64,000 bases of DNA. Source: Streptomyces viridochromogenes. Its GTDB lineage: Bacteria > Actinomycetota > Actinomycetes > Streptomycetales > Streptomycetaceae. Below are positions 8,739-16,653 of the stretch, in pieces (position 1 is the first letter of the stretch; the number at the start of each line of letters is the position of its first letter). A program made the position numbers and the translations under genes. Under the pieces are notes generated by a model. It was not told the DNA's origin. It worked only from the letters and a program-made list of their open reading frames with translations, and ran no database searches. The stretch is taken from contig NZ_LGUR01000241.1 of NCBI RefSeq assembly GCF_001270495.1, forward strand, positions 124,001-188,000, in the 5' to 3' direction.

Positions 8739-10082
8739 TCAGAAGCCTCCGCCGCCGTCGAAGCCTCCCCCGCCGAAGTCCCCGCCGCCGAACCCGCCGT
8801 CGAAGCCCCCGGCGTCGAAGTCCGCCCCGGACACGTCGCCGCCCTCGTAGCCGCCCTCGCCGTAGCCGTAGCCCGCGCCGTAGTCGGCCCCGTAGGCCGG
8901 GGCGGCCATCATGCTGCCCAGCATCGTGCCGATGAGGAGGCCGGGGAGAATGCCGCCGCCGAAGTAGCCGCCTGCCCAGGGTCCGTAGGCCGGGCCGGCG
9001 TCCCAGTACGGCCGGCGGCCGTACTCCGTGTCGACCTCGCGGATCGCGGGGTCGCGGCCTTCGGACAGCCGGGTACGGTCGGCCGCGCAGACCGGGACCT
9101 CACGGGCGCTCCCGCCGGACGGCGTCCAGGTCTCGTCGGCCACCGCAGTGCCGTGCCGCGGGTCGAAGAAGCACGGCGGGCGGCGCTCCGGAAGGGGGCG
9201 GCCCTCCCGGCGGGCGGCCAGCTGGGCGAGGGAGAAGCGACCGTCCGCCAGGGCCTGGGTGACTGCTTTGACCTCCTCCGGTCTGCGGGCGGAGTCCATG
9301 GACCGCTTCGCCTGCTCGTAGGCGTCCAGGGCGCTCTCGTAGTCCGCACGCATCGCGTCGTCGGCGCCGGGTTCCGCCGGGTGGAAGTCCAGACGGTCCA
9401 GCTCTTCGCCGAAGGCGGTGATGTCCTCGTCGACCACGACCCGCAGCTTCTCCAGCGCCGCCCGCCGCTCCGCCTCGTGGCGCCGCCGGGTGCGCCGGAC
9501 CAGCGCGTACGCGCCCGCGCCGCCCGCCACCAGCACCGCGCCGACAGCGATCAGCCCGGAGGCGTCCACGCCCGCGCCGCTCCCGCCGTCGCTCCAGCTC
9601 GCGGGGGCCGTGCCGCCCACGTTGCGCAGGGCGGAGTCGACGAAGTCGTTCAGCTGGGCCTTGGGGTCGTCCGTACCCCGCACGGCCGCGACCAGGTTGT
9701 CCACCGCGTCTTCGGACAGCACCACGGGGTCGGCCGCCGCGCCGAACTCGGCGCCGCTGCGGATGGCGTACAGGCCGGTGATGCCGGTCTCGGTACGGAG
9801 GTTCCGGAAGACCTCGTCCGACTCTCCGGCCGGGAGGACTGCCACGAAGACAGGCTTGTCGGCGTCCTCGATCTTGTCGGCGAGCGCCTCGGCGTCCGCG
9901 GACGACAGCAGGTCCGAGGCGGCGGGGTCCACGTAGACGGGATCCTCGCGCAACGCCTCGGCGACCTTCGAGAGGTCGGTGGCCGCATGTGCGCCGGGCG
10001 CGCCAGCCGTGAGCACCGCGACCGTCGCGGCGACCGGCACGATCAGCAAGCGCATGAGGCCCCGGAAGAGCGGAGTCCTCAT
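8739..10082 (-). CDS. Secreted/membrane protein with TPM-like N-domain and Gly-rich C-terminus, 447 aa
   Basis: I do not recognise a named family. From the start at 10082 the protein has a Sec signal (MRTPLFRGLMRLLIVPVAAT, cleavage near AHAA) and a ~140-aa extracellular domain reminiscent of TPM-type domains (DPVYVDPAAS, KPVFVAVLPAG). One TM helix follows (SGLIAVGAVLVAGGAGAYALV), then a basic stop-transfer RRTRRRHEAERRA, a charged helical cytoplasmic region and a glycine-rich tail (GGFDGGFGGGDFGGGGFDGG). The frame stays open 150 codons upstream only because it runs through the GGGGCC-type repeat as poly Ala-Pro. That extension would bury the signal peptide, so it was rejected. Confidence 0.72.
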   Translation of the reverse strand: MRTPLFRGLMRLLIVPVAATVAVLTAGAPGAHAATDLSKVAEALREDPVYVDPAASDLLSSADAEALADKIEDADKPVFVAVLPAGESDEVFRNLRTETGITGLYAIRSGAEFGAAADPVVLSEDAVDNLVAAVRGTDDPKAQLNDFVDSALRNVGGTAPASWSDGGSGAGVDASGLIAVGAVLVAGGAGAYALVRRTRRRHEAERRAALEKLRVVVDEDITAFGEELDRLDFHPAEPGADDAMRADYESALDAYEQAKRSMDSARRPEEVKAVTQALADGRFSLAQLAARREGRPLPERRPPCFFDPRHGTAVADETWTPSGGSAREVPVCAADRTRLSEGRDPAIREVDTEYGRRPYWDAGPAYGPWAGGYFGGGILPGLLIGTMLGSMMAAPAYGADYGAGYGYGEGGYEGGDVSGADFDAGGFDGGFGGGDFGGGGFDGGGGF

Positions 10083-10140
10083 ACCTTCGACGCTACCTGA
10101 TGGGCGGGGAAAAGGGATCGGTCCCGGTGGCCGGAATCCC

Positions 10141-10500
10141 ACCGGGGCCACGACCGGGGCCGAGGCCGGGACCGGGACCAGGGCCGACGCCGACGCCGGT
10201 GCCGAGGCCGGGGCCGTGGCCGGGGCCACGACCGGGGCCGAGGCCGGGGCCGAGGCCGGGGCCGGGGCCGGTGCCGGTGCCGAGGCCGGGGCCGGGGCCG
10301 GGGCCGGGGCCGGGGCCGGTGCCGGTGCCGGGGCCGGTGCCGAGGCCGGGGCCGGGGCCGGGGCCGAGGCCGGGGCCGGGGCCGGGGCCGGTGCCGGGGC
10401 CGGGGCCGGTGCCGGGGCCGGGGCCGGGGCCGAGGCCGGGGCCGAGGCCGGGGCCGAGGCCGGGGCCGGGGCCGGGACCACGACCGGGGCCGGCACCAGC
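10141..10500. repeat. GGGGCC-type hexanucleotide repeat tract, about 60 units
   Basis: The tract is an almost uninterrupted array of 6-bp units on the + strand. CCGGGG predominates, mixed with CCGAGG, CCGGTG, CCGTGG and CCACGA variants. It fills the gap between the stop of the phosphoesterase-STAND gene (10567) and the start of the next gene on the same strand (10082). Because no unit makes a stop, three or more frames stay open (Ala-Pro, Gly-Ala or Pro-Gly/Pro-Arg polymers), which generates spurious ORFs. One strand is G-rich enough for G-quadruplexes. Confidence 0.93.
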
Positions 10501-10566
10501 CGCGCGATGCCCGCTCCGACGGCGCCGATCAAGAAGTTCGGCGTGCGTGGCCGGGCCGGGGACGGT

Positions 10567-13500
10567 TCAGGGCGCCTCGATCCGCTTGTCGTCGCTGTCC
10601 CCGCCGCGCTGGAGAAACTGCAGACGCCGGTTGCGCAGCCCGGTCACCAACTGATTGCGCCGGTAGTCACGAGCGGGCGACGGCCCCTCGGTCGGGAGCT
10701 CCTTGCGCTGGGCGGCGATGTCGACGAGGAGGGACTCGTACGCCGCCAGTTCCTCCCGGCCCAGATCCGTCCGGACATAGCTGGTCAGGACGAAGAGCCG
10801 CAGGATCTCACCGATCACGTCCCGCTCGCCGTGCCGTTTCACGACGGCCGCCGCATGGCGGACCCAGTCCCGGTCGCCCATGCGCCGCATGAGCAGCACG
10901 GCCATCAGCGCCTGCCCAGGCTGTTCGATGAAGTCCTCCTGGCCGAGGGCCTCGGCCGTCAGCCGGGAGAGCTTGCCGCTGACCAGGACCTGGGACAGCA
11001 ACGCGTACGAGGCGAGGACGGGAGAGAGGAGTGCCAGCCGGCCCATCAGCTCGTCGAACTCACCGTCCGACACCTCCTGCCCGTCCACGAGGGCCTCTCG
11101 GATCTCCTGCCGCTCCAGGGCCTCCGAGAGTGCTTCCCGGATACCCCGCCCGGTGTCGAGCCTCGTCCACTCGTCGGCCATCAGGGCGGCCCGCACGCCG
11201 TAGCCGTTCAGGGTCAGCCGCAGCGCCTGACGTTTGAGGTCCAGGTCCCGGACGAGTTCGCTGCTGCGGAGCACGTCGGCGAGGAGGTCGAGCCACTCGA
11301 CGAACACCTCGAAGTCGGAGCGGTTGGCCTCGCCGCCCGGGCGGTTGTCCTGGACCATGGTCCGAACGGCGTCGGCCTGGTCCTGCAACTCGTCCAGCAC
11401 CAGGTTGAGTTCCCCCTGGACCTCGGGCGGTGGCGTGGTCGGCGTGTAGGCGAGGTCGGTGGGCCAGAACTCGTCCAGCAGTGACTCCGTGTCGTCCTGC
11501 GCCCGCCAGCCCTCCCTTGTCGCCAGCACCGAGAACGGGTCGTTGGCGCCGTCGCCGAGGCGTTCGCGCAGCTCCCGGAAACCGTCCATGACATTGCGCA
11601 GCAGCGAGGCGTCGTTGCGGCGCAGCGCGGCCGCGTGCCGGATCACCTGCGCGTAGTCCAGAGGGTTTTCCAGCACCAGCGTCCGGAGTTCCTGGGAGAC
11701 CTCCATGCGATACGCCGCCAGCAGGGGACGGACCATGGGCTGGCAGAAGTAGATCAGGCCGTCGCGCTGACCGAGGATCCGCTTGGCGATGAGTGCGTCC
11801 AGGACGGCGGCCGAGGGCTCGAACCAGCCCAGCCCGTTGAAGTAGTCCAGCAGGAACCGTTCGGCCTCCATGCGGGGCAGGGCGTCCTTGCCCTCCAGGG
11901 TGAGTTTCTCGTTCAGGCAGGACAGGATGTCCTGGAGCTCCCGGAAGTCGAGTTCGAAACGGCGGTCGACGCTCGGGTCGTCACGGCCCAGCAGCAGCCC
12001 GAGGTACGACTCCAGGATGGCGGTGCTGTTGGCTCCGGCCGTCCAGTCGCCCTGTCCGGCGGTGGCGACCAGGGCGGCCAGCATGGCGGGCGTGCGGGGC
12101 AGCCTGCCGCGGCTGAGCAGGTCGAGCATCGCGGTCACGTCGGAGTCGCTCTCTTCCGGGCGCAGCAGACGCACCAGGGCCCGCAGCTCCCGGCGGCCGA
12201 AGGGGCCGATGTAGCGGACACGGCACGTCCAGCCCTCTCGGCTCATCTCCTCGCTGAGCCGCTGCCCGGCGGTGGTCCGGGAGCCGAGGATGTACATGTT
12301 CTCGGGGTGCTGCGCCATGAACTTGAGCAGGTTCCTCAGCCGCTTCTCGGCCAGCGGGGTGACGTTGTCCACGGCCAGCGCGAGGCGGGGCAGGACGTCC
12401 CGCTTCCCGGTGGGGATTCCGGCCCGGGCGAGCTGTGTGCGCACCTCCCGGTCGATGCCGTTCCCGCCGCTCTCCACCGCGGTGAAGTCGATGACCACGG
12501 GGGCGTACTGGGCGTCCAGGCGGTAGGCGGTGTACGTCAGCCACTGCAGCGTGCTGGTCAGGCCGCTGTACTCGTCGCCGACGATGACGAATTGGCGGTG
12601 CTCGGAGAGGCTGGCCACCAGGTCGTCGGGCGGGATCCTGCCCTCCTCCAGGTCCGTCAGCGCCAGGTACTGGTCGACCGGCAGATGCAGCATGACCGGT
12701 GCGACGAGCAGGCGGTCCAGGTCCAACTGCGACCGGTCCGGGGCCAGGATCAGGCTCCGCTCCCGTACGACGTCCAGGAGCCCCTCCGCGGCCAGGTCCG
12801 CGGCGGTGCGAGCGACGACCTCCTCCTCCGGCGGGGGAGCGCAGACGTGCCGGACGGGCTCGGCGAAGTCGATGACCTGCCTGCCGCCCCGCACCACGTT
12901 GAGGCCCTCGTCGAAGGCGTCCCTGCTGTCGAAGTAGCTGCGCACGTGCACGGTGAAGGCGTGCGGGGCGCGCACCCGGTCGACGTCGACGACGCTGTAC
13001 GCGTTGAGGTAGTCGCGCGTCTGGTAGAGCGAACCGGCCATGCTGTGCATGAGGGTGCCCGTCTTGTCCACGAGGCCCCGGGGGTCGACGACATGGACGT
13101 GTCCGGTGCACAGCATGTCGAACCGGCCCAGTTCCCTGCCTACGTCGCCGCGGTCGAACTCCGCGAGCCAGTCCATCGGATGGTGCATGACGGCGATCTT
13201 CACGTCGGCGTCGCCCAGACTGTCCGCGGCCTGGGTCATCTGCCGGTCCCCCACGATGAGGTGCGCCCGGTCCGCGTCGTCCCCCGCCCCCGTCGCCCGC
13301 CAGGCCGACGTCAGGCACGCCACGGCGACCGCGCTCCCGCTCACGGTGAAGCGGTGCACGGTGACCAGCGGGGAGATCCGCTCGACGTTCGCACCCCTGT
13401 AGTAGTCGTCCACGAACTCCAGCCATGGGGCCATGCGGTCCAGGTAGGCCGTCAGGTTCTTGGCGTCGAGGAGTCGGTTGACCGCGTCCCGGCTGGTCAG

Positions 13501-13812
13501 GCCCGACAGGAGGCCGTCCTCCTGGAACTGGTCGATCCTGCTGATGTCCACGTCGTGGTTTCCGGGCGCCAGGAGCATGCGGTCGCGGTCCAGTCCCAGC
13601 AGCTCCTGGAGGGGATCGAGCAGGGCCTCACGGGCGAAGGCGAACTGTTCCGGCCGCGCGCTGAACGCCAGGTCCCCGCTGAAGATCACCGCATCGACCG
13701 GTGTCCGTTCGTGGAAGTCCCGCACGTCCTTCAGGAAGGCCCTGAGCAGCTTGCTCTGGTCGGCTTCCCAGCCCTCCCTGGCGTGCAAGTCACTGATGTG
13801 GACGATCCGCAT
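10567..13812 (-). CDS. Calcineurin-like phosphoesterase fused to a degenerate P-loop (STAND-like) and helical C-terminus, 1081 aa
   Basis: Residues 1-~290 form a complete metallophosphoesterase: D8-x-H10 (SDLH), GD 46-47, GNHD 84-87, HH 210-211 and GHVH 237-240. A linker is followed by an NTPase-like module. G412-DEYSG-L-T occupies the Walker A position with Leu in place of the invariant Lys, a Walker-B-like LALAVD lies at 477-482, and a sensor-like MYILGSRTT at about 506-514. The remaining ~500 residues are helical and may be repeats. The start MRIVHISDLH (13812) has GGGGGTG upstream. The divergent neighbour is a two-TM SLATT-like protein. Similar effector-STAND-2TM pairings have been predicted as prokaryotic immunity systems; function here is inferred. 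Confidence 0.75.
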   Translation of the reverse strand: MRIVHISDLHAREGWEADQSKLLRAFLKDVRDFHERTPVDAVIFSGDLAFSARPEQFAFAREALLDPLQELLGLDRDRMLLAPGNHDVDISRIDQFQEDGLLSGLTSRDAVNRLLDAKNLTAYLDRMAPWLEFVDDYYRGANVERISPLVTVHRFTVSGSAVAVACLTSAWRATGAGDDADRAHLIVGDRQMTQAADSLGDADVKIAVMHHPMDWLAEFDRGDVGRELGRFDMLCTGHVHVVDPRGLVDKTGTLMHSMAGSLYQTRDYLNAYSVVDVDRVRAPHAFTVHVRSYFDSRDAFDEGLNVVRGGRQVIDFAEPVRHVCAPPPEEEVVARTAADLAAEGLLDVVRERSLILAPDRSQLDLDRLLVAPVMLHLPVDQYLALTDLEEGRIPPDDLVASLSEHRQFVIVGDEYSGLTSTLQWLTYTAYRLDAQYAPVVIDFTAVESGGNGIDREVRTQLARAGIPTGKRDVLPRLALAVDNVTPLAEKRLRNLLKFMAQHPENMYILGSRTTAGQRLSEEMSREGWTCRVRYIGPFGRRELRALVRLLRPEESDSDVTAMLDLLSRGRLPRTPAMLAALVATAGQGDWTAGANSTAILESYLGLLLGRDDPSVDRRFELDFRELQDILSCLNEKLTLEGKDALPRMEAERFLLDYFNGLGWFEPSAAVLDALIAKRILGQRDGLIYFCQPMVRPLLAAYRMEVSQELRTLVLENPLDYAQVIRHAAALRRNDASLLRNVMDGFRELRERLGDGANDPFSVLATREGWRAQDDTESLLDEFWPTDLAYTPTTPPPEVQGELNLVLDELQDQADAVRTMVQDNRPGGEANRSDFEVFVEWLDLLADVLRSSELVRDLDLKRQALRLTLNGYGVRAALMADEWTRLDTGRGIREALSEALERQEIREALVDGQEVSDGEFDELMGRLALLSPVLASYALLSQVLVSGKLSRLTAEALGQEDFIEQPGQALMAVLLMRRMGDRDWVRHAAAVVKRHGERDVIGEILRLFVLTSYVRTDLGREELAAYESLLVDIAAQRKELPTEGPSPARDYRRNQLVTGLRNRRLQFLQRGGDSDDKRIEAP

Positions 13813-14003
13813 GAAACACCCCCGCATCCCTGGCAACGCACCTCAACAGCTTACGCGCGGGCACCTGCGCGAAATATGGTCATCGGGCTCAACCACCCTG
13901 ACCCGTGGGCCACTTGAGGGCGACACCCGGCCGGGCAGTGCATACGATGCCTTCCTGCCGCCGTGCGCCGCACGGCCGGCCGCAGGAGAGGCAGGGGGCG
14001 GGC

Positions 14004-14687
14004 ATGCTCGGCAAGCGCAGAGCCGCGGACATGAAGGTGTCGGAACTGACCGAGCTGGACCGGTCGCGCGGCCGGGCCGATCTGTTGTGGGAGCTGTTCC
14101 GGCAGGCGGAGAGCGAGGTGACCGCGGCGATCGAGTGGTACCTCGCCCGGCGCCGGGGGCCGTCCCTGTGGTCACGCTCGCTGCGCGCCCTGGCGGCCCT
14201 CCTGGGCATCGTCGGCACCCTCACCCCGCTGGTGCACGCGGCGGACCCGGCCATCGTGCAGCCCGAGTGGGGTTTCGTCTTCCTGGCCGGTGGCGCGGGC
14301 TGTGTCCTGTTCGACCGGATCTTCGGCTTCTCGGCGTCCTGGACCCGGTACATCCGTACCGAGATGGCCTTGCAGCAGGTCCTGAAGAAGGCCCAGGCCG
14401 ACTGGGCCCAGGCCTTCCTGAGGACGACGGACTCCCCCAGCGACAAGGAACAGGCCGCACTGCTCGCGGTGGTGGAGCGGCTGCGGACGGAGGCTCAGCG
14501 CATCATGGAGGACGAGAGCGCGGCCTGGATCGGCTATCTCGCGGACGGCGTCGAGGAACTGACCCGGTCCACATCGCACACCGCCGGTCAGCGGCCCGGG
14601 GCGGCGGGGCTGTTCCGCCTGGATCGGCAGGCCGTACGCGACCGGGGCGGCGAGGTCGCGCACCGGCCGCGCGACACGGCGATGTGA
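14004..14687 (+). CDS. SLATT-like two-transmembrane protein, 227 aa
   Basis: The protein has an amphipathic N-terminal helix (LLWELFRQAESEVTAAIEWYL, about residues 27-48), TM1 at about 60-80 (ALAALLGIVGTLTPLVHAA) and TM2 at about 88-108 (WGFVFLAGGAGCVLFDRIFG). A long helical cytoplasmic region with LQQVLKKAQADWAQAFL and a polar tail follow. This layout is that of SLATT domains, predicted pore-forming effectors attached to nucleotide-sensor or STAND systems. The ATG at 14004 has an AGGGGG site; ATG 14031 is the alternative. It diverges from the phosphoesterase-STAND gene across 191 bp. I am fairly sure of the topology, less so of the family name. Confidence 0.62.
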   Translation: MLGKRRAADMKVSELTELDRSRGRADLLWELFRQAESEVTAAIEWYLARRRGPSLWSRSLRALAALLGIVGTLTPLVHAADPAIVQPEWGFVFLAGGAGCVLFDRIFGFSASWTRYIRTEMALQQVLKKAQADWAQAFLRTTDSPSDKEQAALLAVVERLRTEAQRIMEDESAAWIGYLADGVEELTRSTSHTAGQRPGAAGLFRLDRQAVRDRGGEVAHRPRDTAM

Positions 14688-14741
14688 CCCACCGCCCGCC
14701 GCCTACCGCCCGCCGAGCCGCCGCCCACCGAGCCGCCGGGC

Positions 14742-16346
14742 CTACTCGGCCGGCGTCACCCCGGCCCGCAACAGGCCGTACGTGTACGCGTCCTCCAGCG
14801 CCTGCCAGGACGCCGCGATGACGTTCTCGGCGACGCCGACCGTGGACCACTCCCCCGCCCCGTCGGACGTGGAGATCAGGACGCGGGTGGTGGACTGGGT
14901 GCCGTGGACGCCCTCCAGGATGCGGACCTTGTAGTCGACGAGGTCCAGCTTGGCGAGCTGGGGGTAGATCTTCTCCAGCGCCACGCGCAGCGCGCGGTCG
15001 AGGGCGTTGACCGGGCCGTTGCCCTCCGCGGTGGCGACGATGCGCTCGCCCTTGGCGAAGAGCTTGACCGTGGCCTCGTTGGCGTGGGTGCCGTCGGGGC
15101 GGTCCTCGACGATCGCGCGCCAGGACTCGACGTCGAAGTACTTCAGCGGCCTGCCCTCGACCTCGGCGCGCAGCAGGAGTTCGAAGCTCGCGTCCGCCGC
15201 CTCGTACGTGTAGCCCTTGAGCTCGCGCTCCTTGACCCGCTCGACCACCCGGCCGACCAGCTCGCGGTCGCCGCCCAGGTCGATGCCGAGTTCCTTGCCC
15301 TTGAGCTCGACGGAGGCACGGCCCGCCATGTCGGAGACCAGCATCCGCATGGTGTTGCCGACCAGCTCGGGGTCGATGTGCTGGTACAGGTCCGGGTCGA
15401 CCTTGATCGCGGAGGCGTGCAGGCCGGCCTTGTGCGCGAAGGCGGAGACGCCGACGTACGGCTGGTGCGTGGACGGGGTGAGGTTGACGACCTCGGCGAT
15501 GGCGTGCGAGATACGGGTCATCTCGCGCAGGTGGCCGTCGGGCAGGACCTTCTTGCCGTACTTCAGCTCCAGGGCCGCCACGACCGGGAAGAGGTTGGCG
15601 TTGCCGACCCGCTCGCCGTAGCCGTTGGCCGTGCACTGGACGTGGGTCGCGCCCGCGTCGACCGCGGCGAGGGTGTTGGCGACCGCGCAGCCGGTGTCGT
15701 CCTGGGCGTGGATGCCGAGCCGGGCGCCGGTGTCGGCGAGGACGGTGGAGACGACCGCCTGGACCTGGGCGGGGAGCATGCCGCCGTTGGTGTCGCAGAG
15801 GATGACGACGTCGGCGCCGGCCTCCGAGGCCGTACGGACGACGGATTTCGCGTACTCGGGGTTGGCGCGGTAGCCGTCGAAGAAGTGCTCGCAGTCGACG
15901 AAGACGCGGCGGCCCTGCCCGCTCAGGTAGGACACCGTGTCGCGGACCATCTCCAGGTTCTCGTCCAGCGTGGTGCGCAGGGCGAGTTCGACGTGCCGGT
16001 CGTGGGACTTCGCGACGAGGGTGATCACCGGGGCGCCGGAGTCCAGGAGGGCCTTGACCTGCGGGTCCTCGCTCGCCTTGCCGCCCGCGCGGCGGGTCGC
16101 GCCGAAGGCGACCAGCTGGGCGTGCTTGAAGTCGATCTCCTGCTGGGCGCGCGCGAAGAACTCGGTGTCCCGGGGGTTGGCACCGGGCCAGCCGCCCTCG
16201 ATGAAGCCCACGCCGAAGTCGTCCAGGTGCCGTGCGATGGCCAGCTTGTCGGCGACGGTGAGGTTGATGCCCTCCCGCTGGGCGCCGTCGCGCAGGGTGG
16301 TGTCGAAGACGTGGAACGAGTCGTCGAGCTCGCTGGTTACCGTCAT
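14742..16346 (-). CDS. cimA: Citramalate synthase, 534 aa
   Basis: CimA condenses pyruvate and acetyl-CoA to (R)-citramalate, the threonine-independent entry to isoleucine. The N-terminal TIM barrel starts FHVFDTTLRDGAQREG (metal-binding Asp and catalytic Arg of the HMGL/LeuA family) and contains the HAQDDTGCAVANTLAAVDAG strand with the His-x-H/D type metal site region. The C-terminal 150 residues form the LeuA regulatory (dimer) domain, seen at VDYKVRILEGVHGTQSTTRVLI. AGGAGCC precedes the ATG. About 110 bp upstream there is a terminator-like hairpin, and above it a short ORF with tandem Ile codons, suggesting attenuation by isoleucyl-tRNA supply. Confidence 0.9.
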   Translation of the reverse strand: MTVTSELDDSFHVFDTTLRDGAQREGINLTVADKLAIARHLDDFGVGFIEGGWPGANPRDTEFFARAQQEIDFKHAQLVAFGATRRAGGKASEDPQVKALLDSGAPVITLVAKSHDRHVELALRTTLDENLEMVRDTVSYLSGQGRRVFVDCEHFFDGYRANPEYAKSVVRTASEAGADVVILCDTNGGMLPAQVQAVVSTVLADTGARLGIHAQDDTGCAVANTLAAVDAGATHVQCTANGYGERVGNANLFPVVAALELKYGKKVLPDGHLREMTRISHAIAEVVNLTPSTHQPYVGVSAFAHKAGLHASAIKVDPDLYQHIDPELVGNTMRMLVSDMAGRASVELKGKELGIDLGGDRELVGRVVERVKERELKGYTYEAADASFELLLRAEVEGRPLKYFDVESWRAIVEDRPDGTHANEATVKLFAKGERIVATAEGNGPVNALDRALRVALEKIYPQLAKLDLVDYKVRILEGVHGTQSTTRVLISTSDGAGEWSTVGVAENVIAASWQALEDAYTYGLLRAGVTPAE

Positions 16347-16456
16347 GGTCGTAAGGCTCCTGTGTTGGATCTCGGTCTACCGGAATGACCGGTTCCACCG
16401 CCCCCACCTATGGTCCCTCACGCTCTCCGCCCGGCTGCGGGTGGGCCGGGAAACAG

Positions 16457-16481
16457 AAAAACCTCTCGCGGGTGCGAGAGG
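16457..16481 (-). terminator. Attenuator-like terminator in the cimA leader
   Basis: On the minus strand, CCTCTCGC-ACCC-GCGAGAGG forms a perfect 8-bp stem followed directly by TTTTT. T-tracts are rare in this genome, so this looks like a true intrinsic terminator. It lies between the leader ORF (16537-16572) and the cimA start (16346), where a terminator should abort transcription. Confidence 0.75.
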
Positions 16482-16536
16482 TCTGCGCGCGGGTCGAGGA
16501 CGACGGTGTCCACCCGTACCTGGTCGTACGTGGTGG

Positions 16537-16572
16537 TCACTGCGGACCGGCGCGCCTGCTGCCAATAATCAT
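16537..16572 (-). CDS. Putative cimA leader peptide MIIGSRRAGPQ
   Basis: This is an 11-codon ORF: ATG-ATT-ATT, then eight codons and TGA. The two successive Ile codons use ATT, the rare isoleucine codon in this GC-rich genome, directly after the start. Isoleucine is the end product of the CimA pathway. The ORF ends 56 bp before the intrinsic terminator, as in amino-acid attenuators. No Shine-Dalgarno precedes it; a leaderless transcript beginning at the ATG, common in Streptomyces, would explain that. Conservation would be the decisive evidence. Confidence 0.55.
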   Translation of the reverse strand: MIIGSRRAGPQ

Positions 16573-16653
16573 GGCGAACGAGAGCACGGGGGCAGTCTGG
16601 CACAGACCGTCCCCGGGCTCACCGTCCGTCTCAGGATGCGAGCACTGCGTTGA

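Noticed and set aside
10141..10500. CRISPR array
   Set aside because: Units are 6 bp and contiguous, without unique spacers or cas genes nearby.
10083..10532. N-terminal Ala-Pro extension of the Gly-rich membrane protein
   Set aside because: It would place 150 residues of repeat-encoded sequence before a clear signal peptide, whose own ATG at 10082 is a better start.
10100..10654. A Pro-Gly-rich 184-aa ORF across the hexanucleotide repeat
   Set aside because: The frame is open only because the repeat units contain no stop, and other frames are equally open. There is no RBS or conserved flank.
13813..14003. Defined promoters in the phosphoesterase/SLATT divergent gap
   Set aside because: TACGAT at 13943-13948 looks like a -10 but no -35 at normal spacing is convincing, so no promoter feature was called.
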